A DNA stretch of 64,000 nucleotides from contig NW_009799100.1 of NCBI RefSeq assembly GCF_000213175.1, positions 2,448,868 to 2,512,867 of the forward strand, written 5' to 3'. Positions 11,621 to 20,828 of this stretch are shown here, in pieces; the first letter of the stretch is position 1; each line of letters opens with the position of its first letter. Origin of the DNA: Neurospora tetrasperma FGSC 2508 (taxonomy: Eukaryota; Ascomycota; Sordariomycetes; Sordariales; Sordariaceae). A program made the position numbers and the translations under genes. The notes below the pieces were generated by a model, which saw only the letters and a program-made list of their open reading frames with translations, did not search any database and was not told the origin of the DNA.

Positions 11621-13045
11621 TCACTTCTTAAGGTGCTTGGGCGTGCAGCAATTCCCAGAAGAAGCCACGGCCCTGTCGGTCAAGTTGGGCATGGCGCAGC
11701 TGGCGCCAGCTTCCGGCTCAGTCTCGCCAAAGTCTTTGGCCAAGGAGTCGCAGATAGTGGCTAGCTCGATGTCCATGGATGAGAGACCCTTGGGGGCGTG
11801 GGTCGTCCAGCGAATGAAGGTTGTGTTGAAGACCTAGGTATGAACGGTGAGATTAAGAGAGGAAGATAGGAGAGAGAGGACGGGAGAGAATATGTGGCAA
11901 AAGAGAGCATGTAGAGGAGAGAGAGGAAATGTGTCTTACATTGGACCATTCGGGATGGTGGTTCTTGAGCTTGCATTGCAGGGAGACGGCGGTCATAAAG
12001 TCCTGATGGGGAGCCGTCGAGATTAGAATCTTGGATATAACTCGGAATTTTCTGAGTCTCTGGGTGTGTAACACAGTCGTGCATGCCCCATGAGACACGC
12101 TCGGTATTTTGTAGCCACGCAAATCGTGAGTAATAATGGGGATGGAGCTATGTCCAACAAGGAGAAATCGAAGAAGAGCAAGCATATATGGGGAGAGGGG
12201 TACATAGTAAAGATAAAGCGAGAGCCCGAATCTCAAAACCCATCAAAGAGTCCAAATCGGACGAGAATAAGCACTTCAGCCAGATAGTAGAGAGATAGGT
12301 ATATCAGATACCTTTCCCGTCATAACTGGCTGGCTGGCGTCGCAGCTCGGTTTCTTTCTCTCATTTGTCCGTTCGGATTTTCCTTCGTCATCAACACCAC
12401 CTGTGCATGTATGTGATTTGACCATCCAAATCCGAAGCAAATCCCGAAAAAAGCGATGATACAAATACAGGTCGGTAGGTGATTTTGAAGAAAGGAGGAT
12501 AGACAAGCAGCCATAAAAACAAAAAAGGTACCATAAACACTCAACTCTTTCTTCACAACCACCCAAACGAAGAAAGTCATTTCACTCAACAAAAAGTAAA
12601 GTAGAACAAGACATACCCAAGTCTTGGCAAAGGTCTTGAACTTGAAAGTCCTCTTGATAGCGAGACCCTGCTGTGTAAGCGTCCACCTACCACCACCACC
12701 ACCGGTGGACAAAAGCTTCTCAAGTGCCGGACCCAGAACCGCTGGGTCGGAACCCTCAGAGAATTGCGGCTTCGTTTCCGAAGGCGAAGACGACATGTTG
12801 CGATATTGTTGTTGTTGTTGCAGTGACGGGCTGCGCTGTTTTTGTTGTTGCGTTTGCTTACGATGATAATGCGTGGTGGTGATGGTGGCGGATTTTGGTG
12901 TTGTTGTTGTTGATCGTTTGGAGGTTTGGATGAAGATGGAGAACTTCCTAGTCAAAGAAGTGTTCTCGGCGGGTGTACGGTAGTTGGGGTACAATTTGGT
13001 AAAAAGAGTCCGCGATTTTGTTGTTGGAGCGAGGGTGAGGGACAT
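11621..13045 (-). CDS. Pterin-4a-carbinolamine dehydratase (PCD/DCoH family)
   Basis: Three exons: 12617-13045, 11940-12002 and 11621-11833. Introns are 12003-12616 (614 nt, GTATGT...ATCAG) and 11834-11939 (GTAAGA...CTAG). The joined 234 residues carry the signature KNHHPEW (156-162) and WTTHAPKGL (173-181), the active-site histidines of the family. Sequence on either side of the 614-nt intron is contiguous with the family, so no exon is missing. The first ~83 residues are rich in Ser, Thr, Arg, Lys and Gln and almost free of acid, like a mitochondrial presequence; a second ATG at codon 84 could give a cytosolic form. Family knowledge: the enzyme dehydrates 4a-hydroxytetrahydropterin after aromatic amino acid hydroxylation; its fungal role is less clear. 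Confidence 0.9.
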
Positions 13046-13852
13046 GTTGATTATTTTCCTAGGAAAAGAAAGCTTGGATCAAAAGAATGGACTTGGAGGG
13101 TCGAAGGTGATGAGGTATTGCTGTGCTGTGTTGTACGTACCACGAAGGGTGGTGTGGTGGTGGAAGGTGAGAATGAGGTATAAGAAAAGGTGAGGTCAAG
13201 GTGAACATTGATGGGCACGTTCCTCACCGTGAGGGGTTCGTGCACTGTCCAGGTACATAGCCGGTTACTAAGGTCAATCGTGTGCCACGGAATGGGTAGC
13301 GAGGAGTGATGACAAGTTCTCGCTTTTACACTTCGCTCGTTTATTCATCAACTATCCCGTAGCACAGTAGATTAATGAAAGTTGTGACCGTCATGTTCTT
13401 AGGAACAATGTTAAACCATAGAGAACGCAAGTAAATGTCATTCACAACTCCGTACAGCGACCCTAGGCTGTTAGTTGCTTACACATACATACCAAAGCAG
13501 TCGCGTCGTCCGAGGCCAATGTTGATGACTTCTGTCGTAGCCAACCACTTAGGCCTGCGTATTTGGGTTACTTTTGCAGGGATTAACGAAGCCACAGTGG
13601 ACGACGATAACGTTGACAGTCAACACCTTGCCGTCTTAGGCAGGTTCTTCACAATCTATAACCATGTTCGCATGATATAAGAGGGAAGAGTCGCCAGCTT
13701 GGTGTGCCTGCCAGTGAAACCAGGGCCAACTCTTGGAGGTTCCCAAAACATCTCACGATACAACAGCGAACGCTCGCAGACATACGGTCGAGTGCTAGAG
13801 ACTGTTCAACAACTGATACCTTTTCAAAACGCCACGATATCTACAGGTCAAT
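13046..13852. other. Intergenic: divergent promoter region
   Basis: Lies between the starts of the pterin dehydratase gene (minus) and the amidohydrolase gene (plus). No gene is supported; a short plus-strand open frame at 13435-13680 is not protein-like. Confidence 0.55.
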
Positions 13853-15310
13853 ATGCAAATTGAAGTAACTCTTCACAACGACGCCATCAACAAAAACTCT
13901 GTCGATGATAAAGCTTCCTACTATGGAATCCTCGCCGATGTTTTGATTCCCGGCCGTGGTGAGCCTCTGAAGAACGGGGCATTGGTGGTGAAAGACTCGG
14001 TTATTGAGTGGGTTGGGCCAAGCAACGACATACCCTCAGAATATTCGTCAATTCGTTTCTCGCGGGTGCCGGTGCTTATGCCGTGAGTGAACTTTTTTCT
14101 TTCAGCCTTGTCAACTTGTCAAGCCATTTAGCAACTGCTAACGACAAGACAGAGGCATGTGGGATGTACACACACATTTCGAGGGTGTCGGCGTCGCAAT
14201 GGGCATCAGAGATAGCATGAAGCCTTTCTTACCCGGGACAGCCACGCTCATTGGGGCAGTGATTGTCGACGACATGCGCCGAACGCTCATGGCGGGGTTC
14301 ACCTCGATCCGCGAGCTCGGCGGCTATGCTGGGGATGTTGCACCCGCTATTGACATGGGCGCCATTGTCGGCCCTCACGTGTACGCGGCCATAAGCATAC
14401 TTAGCATCACGAGCGGCCATGGAGATATTCAGGATGCGCCCCTCCGGACCGTTTTGGATGCTTGCGCTAATGGCTCATCATCGTCCTTCGTTTGTGACGG
14501 CGTGGACGGCTGTATCAAAGCTGTGCGGCAGCAGATCCGACGAGGCGCCAAGGTGATCAAGGTCTGCTCGACGGGCGGCGTGCTTTCGCTGAATGACCAG
14601 CCCGAGGACACGCAGTTCAGCCCGGAGGAGTTGCGAGCCATTGTGCAGGAAGCCAAGCGGAGCAGCCGAGTAGTAGCCGCTCATGCCCACGGAAAGCCCG
14701 GTATCATGGCGGCTCTGGAGGCGGGAGTTAAGAGCATCGAACATGGCTCGTACCTGGACGAGGAGGTTGCCGCCAAGATGAAAGAGAAGGATGCCATTCT
14801 GGTCCCTACACGCCACATCGTCGAGGGCATAACTGCTGGTAATGACGACCTCGATCCACGGCAAAGAGCGAAGCTGGAGCGAACCGTGCAGCTGTCGAGA
14901 GACAGCATCAAACTGGCTAACCGGATGGGGGTCAAGATTGCCCTGGGGACAGACACTTTTAGCAGCGACAGGAATCATGCGGTAGCCCACGGGAAAAACG
15001 CCATGGAACTTCGCTACGCCATTGAGGCTGGGATGACTCCTCTTCAGGCCATAGAGATGGCAACCGCTACTCCTCCTGAAACCTTGTGAGTGTTGGATAT
15101 CGTCGATGCTGTTATGTAGCTGTGGCTGACAATGGTCCGTCACTTTCCAGGGGTCCTCAGGCTCGAAAGTCGGGCCAGCTCAAGGCTGGTTATGACGCCG
15201 ACTTGATCGCCATCTCGTCTAACCCGCTTGAAGACATTGAGATTTTGATAGATCCGGATAACATCACCCACGTGTGGAAGGGAGGCGTGTTGTTCAAGTC
15301 CCCTCGATAA
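13853..15310 (+). CDS. Metal-dependent amidohydrolase (imidazolonepropionase/ochratoxinase-like)
   Basis: Three exons: 13853-14082, 14153-15085 and 15151-15310; introns of 70 and 65 nt, both starting GTGAGT. The product is 440 residues. Amidohydrolase-superfamily metal ligands are all present: DVHTH (81-85), a probable carboxylated lysine in VIKVCSTGG (K213), histidines in AHAHG (254-256) and EHGSY (H274), and Asp344 in GTDTF. An N-terminal beta domain precedes the barrel and a C-terminal segment (ADLIAI) completes it. Family knowledge: relatives include prolidases, imidazolonepropionase and the Aspergillus ochratoxin-hydrolysing amidase, which cleave amide or peptide bonds with one or two divalent metals. 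The substrate cannot be read from sequence. No signal peptide is visible, so it is probably intracellular. Confidence 0.9.
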
Positions 15311-16832
15311 TTATGTACCGAGTCAAGATGCATCAGTTGGATAGACTTTGGGAAATTGATATCACGCACGTGAAGGGTTGAATGTTGGGAGCGCGTTGTT
15401 GATGGGATGGAACCAACTCCGAAGCTCGAGAAGAAGTCCACGAGGTGACATCGTGCAAGTAGCGCTACCATCGATCAGCGCACTTGCAGTGCTTGGGTGC
15501 TTGCAGTGGAGACAGAAATGCGGGGCTGACCAAGGCTTCTCACGTGATCTGAGCTTTCACCTCAAAGGTTTCCGAGTAGAGGTATACATAGTATTTTTAA
15601 GTCCAAATTGTTTGCAAACCAATGCTGTACCAGAGATCACCTCATGCCGCCGACAAGTTTGACAGTATAATTTCCAAATCTGACGAGCCACAAACTGGGT
15701 GACTGCGGATTACTTGCGAACAGTAGTGCGGGACAATAACTATCGGTTCGGATTTCTGCACTCGTCCAAATTCCGAAGCCGTCCGTGTCCGTCACTTCAG
15801 TTGAGCTGCCGCATTTGTCACCACATTGCTGACAAAGCATTCGGCCGACGACCCGCGGCCGCGACAAAGGAAGAGAGCACTGTTCGCTGCAAGGTCCCGT
15901 CCAGTGCAGTCGCCATTGCCTTGACTGGGAGCAACTTGAACTTCTCAAACCAAGAACGACAAGCTTGAACGTAACTTTCAGGGTCAGTCCTGCAGTGGGT
16001 TTGTGTGAATGGGAATCTGCAGTGACTTCGAGGTTTGAGCAAAGCCAAAACTTTTTACCGAAACACTCCAGTCGGCAATCAGTTGTCACCCAGGCAGTCC
16101 CATTGCAACTCCCTTGTCGACCGTCCATCTCCGCCCACTTTTCCCACTTCCTCTGGATCCGATTACATACATACTCCAACCATACTATACTATTCCATCT
16201 TTCCTCGGCCGCTTTGCTGAGTCAACTTACACATCCAAGTTGCTTCCAACAGCCACACCACATCGCACCACAGCAGCTCCACGCCTCCAGCTTTGAGCCT
16301 CGCTCCCATCCACCCTCCCTTGCGACGCTATTCAGAGGGCGCCGTTGCGTGTTACCGCACCATCATCCACTCAGCAGACAAGCTGGTCGAGATCTCCGGA
16401 AACCCTCACAGCACTTTACTGGGCACCTTTTCTCACACGGGACAGATTTCTCATCACTTGCTGAACTGGGCCCGATAATCGCTTCAACAATTGGTTCAAC
16501 TATCTCAAACCTCGGCGCCACTTTTGATCCTACCACTTGACCTGACCCCGTCATCTTGAGGGTGTTTTCTGCATCAATCCCCATAAGGCCATCATCACAA
16601 TCTGCACAAACCGTAGAGGTAAAAGCCCGCACCAGGTTGGTTTGATACATTGCTGACATCCAGCCCCGGCTTCTCAGAAAGTGTCCTGCGGTTACACCAA
16701 GTACCTAGCACAAAGGCACAAGATATCTGCCCACCTGTACCGCAGTCTATAGTCCCCGGTCTGCGGAGCGGGCCTGCTGTACCACTTGCGGACCTAATAG
16801 TTCTGGTAAGCGTTACAGTCACATAGAGAAGC
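15311..16832. other. Intergenic upstream of kapC
   Basis: Holds the amidohydrolase 3' UTR and the kapC promoter and leader. The stretch 16100-16550 is C- and CA-rich like a long 5' leader. No gene is supported. Confidence 0.55.
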
Positions 16833-19075
16833 ATGTCGACAAACCTCGAAATGGGTGAGTGCTTTCCCATCATCTGTTAGGTTTCCAGCCCCTGCCCTAT
16901 CGTCCAAGCCGTCATATATTATTTTCCATGCCGATCAAGGCCACGAGTCGAGTTTTGGATACCCGACAACATGCAAGTGCTTACAACACTTCTCACTCTC
17001 GGGTGGGGTACTTTGCCATGTTCCCAGATTTGAAGAAGGCTTGTTTCTCTCTCTTGAGATACTATCTAAAGGTTCTCGGAAGCACCTCAGCTGCACGGCA
17101 GACAATCGTGGTTTTGGTTCAATCATGTTGCGGCCAAATCGAGGATTGTCAGCACATCCGGTCCTTAAGCAAGGGTCGCTCCGAGCCCCGTCTTCCTCAT
17201 CCCCGTCCTATCTCATGTTACTGTTCGAGTATTGGAAGTGTTTCTAGGCGTTATACGCCTCCTGGACATAAACCCTTCCTTCACCTTGGCTCTCGTTCTT
17301 TCACTGCCCATCAATCCTCTACTATTCTTTTACGCATAAAGCTGGAGTTCTTGGTCTCTGTAAGGGCCTGAGAATGCGAGACCAGTGGTCTTGCATCCCA
17401 CCTGATTTACGTAACTCACCCTGACGAGGTTCGTGATCTTGTCACTACCCCTATCACTTACATGCACCTCTCCTTCACGCTCGCGGCCATCTACATGCGC
17501 TTCGACCACTCATCCCACGTATCAACCAAAATCAAGCCAACATCAACAAGACCGGCTAGTTGGGTTATGTTCGGCTGGAGGTTGTAGATACATCTAATCT
17601 CTGCCTGCCAGCCGTCGCGGCCGCTTCCATACACATTTAAAACCCATGCGCTCTCTCTTTCCCTTCCAATTTGAAGCTCAACCAAGCTCCTATCTGTCAC
17701 TGCACCCACGATATTGGCCTTGTCGTCTCCAGGAGCCAACAACACACTGTTTGACTACCTTGACACAATTACTTCAATCGTTCACTCCTGCATCACACGC
17801 TATTCTTTTCACGATGTCCTTTATCTTCTTCAAGACCATCCCGACCCAACCCTAAGCCACTGCTTGGGATATACTGACACCATCTATCCATCCAGAGCCG
17901 AGGGCTCGCGATTCACCGGTTGAGCCTGTTCTAGCAAATAACCACACCGACCAAGCCGCCTACCAAATCGCAGCTTACCCAAATCACCCAACTTCGCCTT
18001 GTGGCGGACAAGGAGGAAGTCGGACCTCGCCCATAGCAGCAGCACCACCAACTCTGCCCCATGGATACAATCATCCACCAACTGGCCCACACGAAGCACA
18101 TTTGCACCCGGAATTACGAACTCACGAGTCAGGCCCCACAAACGGATATCAACCAGTGCCCGGAATGATGCCTGTTGGCGTCCCTCCCCAACCCGAGCAA
18201 CAAGGTGCCATGCCTGCCCCCAGTACGCCTGTTGGTGTATCACAAATGGGAATCGTGAGTCCGGGCGATAGCGCTGGTGATGGTAGGAAGTCCAAACGAG
18301 AACTGTCACAGTCGAAGCGCGCTGCCCAAAACCGCGCCGCACAGGTCAGTAGTCCCCGATCCCTTGCGTTCTGGAAGATTGGTAAGCTTAGTTGTATGAC
18401 CGATGCCGCAATCGCATCATCGGCCTGCATCTGGATTAGTCGCAATGGCGTGACGAAGGCCAACATGCAATACTGCAATACTGCTAGCAGTCGTTCAGCT
18501 GCGACAACTTTCCAATGTATCGAGCTAATCATGGGCTACTACTACAGAGAGCATTTCGTCAACGAAAAGAAGGTTACATCAAGAAGTTGGAGCAACAAGT
18601 CAGAGATTACAGCGAGATGGAAATGAGCTTCAAGGCCCTGCAGAACGAAAACTTCGCGTTAAGGGACTACATTCTTCACCTGCAAAATCGACTCATTGAC
18701 GTCCAGGGTGACTACCCACAACCTCCTCCGAACATCAGCCTAGCAACCCCCCACACTCAGCAACTTCAGCAACAGCAACCGCCTCCACCACCCTCCGTAC
18801 CTCACGGCATTGCGCCTGATCCAGTCCAAGCTGTACAGCAGGTTCCTCCCGCTACCAGTGCTCCGTCGGCATCCTTGGAGGAAGCCGCGCAAGCCGTAGC
18901 CGGCCTGAGCCGAAGTGACCACCACATGGGTGGAACTTCCCGGGATCCCTATAATACGGCGGCATCTCGCACAGATGAGGACGCGAGGACGGCGGAGGTG
19001 ATTCAGAGGCAATTGCAGGCGGATAACAACTCAGGCATGCCGGATGGCCTCCCACTTCAGCAAGCAGCTATATAG
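16833..19075 (+). CDS. kapC: KapC-type bZIP transcription factor
   Basis: Three exons: 16833-16854 (22 nt), 17935-18344 and 18548-19075. Intron 1 (16855-17934) is 1,080 nt with GTGAGT...TTCTAG; intron 2 (18345-18547) has GTCAGT...ACAG. The phases agree and give 319 residues starting MSTNLEM. Residues ~127-165 form an AP-1-like basic region, with NRAAQ|RAFRQRKEGY split by intron 2, followed by a coiled zipper (KLEQQVRDY onward). The flanks are Pro/Gln-rich and disordered. Family knowledge: KapC is a fungal Yap-like bZIP linked to stress and development; targets are poorly defined. The basic region and zipper are certain. The far-upstream first exon is inferred from splice signals and frame; the frame has no ATG between the stop at 17853 and 18174. 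Confidence 0.85.
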
Positions 19076-20642
19076 GAAAATGCTGGCACAACAGATTAAA
19101 TGGTGGAAAGTATGGGTCTGCAAACCAGTGTCGATGGCCAATCTGTTGTCGAGCTGTGGTTCGGCGTTCTTATACCGTCTATTCTTTGGACTTTGGTTCT
19201 TGGCTTTGTCACTTCACCATGGCGTTGCGGGTTGATCTCTATAATTCGAAGTCGTTACCTTTCACCTTTGGATTAACTTGGTGATTTTTTTGGTGCAGAG
19301 TGATCCTTGTGTCTAACCGATAGGAAACACGAGGCAAATGTCACCATGTAGAAGTTCGGGCGTTGTGTGTTGGCGTGTGTGTTTTTGCGTGTGTATAAGC
19401 TTCTAAAATCACGTTTGAATGACGAAGGAAGACCACGTAGGAGTATAAACACCTTCATCTGGGCGCATTAAGAATAAGTCTTGATTAACAGGGGTACTGG
19501 GAATAGATAAGAATAAATATCAGAACCAAAGGAACCCAGCCGTGCCCTTTCTCTGTCATATCGTGCTTCCAAACATATATTTCAACGGCCACAAAAACAT
19601 GACTTTGGTGCTTCTCATGACGCCACAGGATATGTACCAGTGTTTCCGCTCCATCACGATATTCATATGGACACTCCTTGTTAATATTCTGCATTCTTCG
19701 CTACATCCAGTCTAGGTAGACAGGCGTGCAAGTCGTTTTGTCATCTGCACAAAAAGGGAAGGACGGAACGTGTCGGGGAAGGGCATTCACCTACTGTACC
19801 TGCCTGACGGCCCTTATCAAGTTGGAAGGAAGGTCCCGCCTCGGAGGAAGGACTTGGTGTATTTATGGAGAAGGCAATACCCGGGTGCAGGAAAAATACT
19901 ATTGCCAACCAGAAAAGGAAGCAATGAATGATTCACTTACGGAAGCAGGCCAGCAATGGCCGAAAGAGGATGCCGGGTTTGAAGCAAGGAGATGAACGAG
20001 GAATGGGTATGTAGTAATCATTGGCTTCCAAGTTTCTCGACTCTCTTTTGTTTTGGCTCGTAGGCAAATCTCTTGGGGCATGTAATAACGATTTTAAAAC
20101 AAAGACAATTGGAAGGAAATCGAAAAACCGACCAGGTAGGTGACTGGATATCAATGCAAAAGATTCATGTAAAGGAAACATTATCAATATATTTCGTAGG
20201 ATACATACACTAGGTATTAAGGTAAAGTCGTACCAGACAACTTTTTCTTCCTTTCCTGCCCACTTGCAAGATATAGAAAGCACTCCGCCTGGCCCTGGCC
20301 TGCCCTGTCCTCTCTTCCAGCGCTACTCCGTCATGCAAAATAAATACAAAAGAGAAGTTCTAAGTGGTGTATGATGTACTGTTTTTCCAGAATCAAAAGT
20401 AAAACAACTAATATCGCTTCTTTAGCCACGTCAACCTCCTTTGCTCGTAATGCAAACCCTGAACAACCTTTTGAAAGATCCGTGATAGATCACGGAAAAA
20501 GGACTCAGAGAACTAACCAGCGGCCGCCACTGCAGCCCCGTCGTCAGACTAAACACTGACATATCTCGCTTCAGCCGTTTCCGGCATCATGAGTTGTTCC
20601 CGGCTACGACCGCGGCCTTCGGCTTCACTCCCACCCCCACCT
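19076..20642. other. Intergenic between converging genes
   Basis: The kapC 3' UTR lies at the left and the 3' end of the proline-rich gene at the right. I see no gene; a 19.3-20.3 kb stretch is moderately AT-rich without repeats. Confidence 0.55.
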
Positions 20643-20828
20643 TCACACCATTATCGTCCCTAACGCTGTCGGGGAATTACTCAAATCCGCTACATCTCTC
20701 GTCACAATTTTCACCCTCTCACTCTTCCTATACCTAGCCAACACCTCCTTGAGCAACCCACTCCCCGCAGTCCCCGGAGTGACAGCCCCATAAGTAGAAC
20801 GCGCCAAGCAAGGACTGTTGATAAAGAG
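20643..20828 (-). other. In-frame C-terminal extension of the proline-rich gene beyond a TAA stop
   Basis: Directly downstream of the TAA at 20829-20831, the same reading frame stays open for 61 more codons and ends in TGA (20643-20645). The extension looks like protein, not spacer: it has a charged, regular segment (GLLKEVLARYRKSERVKI) and a VTRDVADL motif, unlike the disordered part before it. It could be read-through, a recent nonsense change (CAA to TAA is one C-to-T step in CpA), or a sequencing error. A splice removing the stop would need an intron of about 39-41 nt, shorter than any other here. Confidence 0.6.

Noticed and set aside
12300-12420. Possible C/D-box snoRNA in the dehydratase intron (TGATGA and CTGA motifs)
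   Set aside because: No terminal stem joins the two boxes, and the motifs are too short to stand alone.
16859-17371. Open frame of 170 codons within the first kapC intron
   Set aside because: No recognisable content and no link to the kapC frame.
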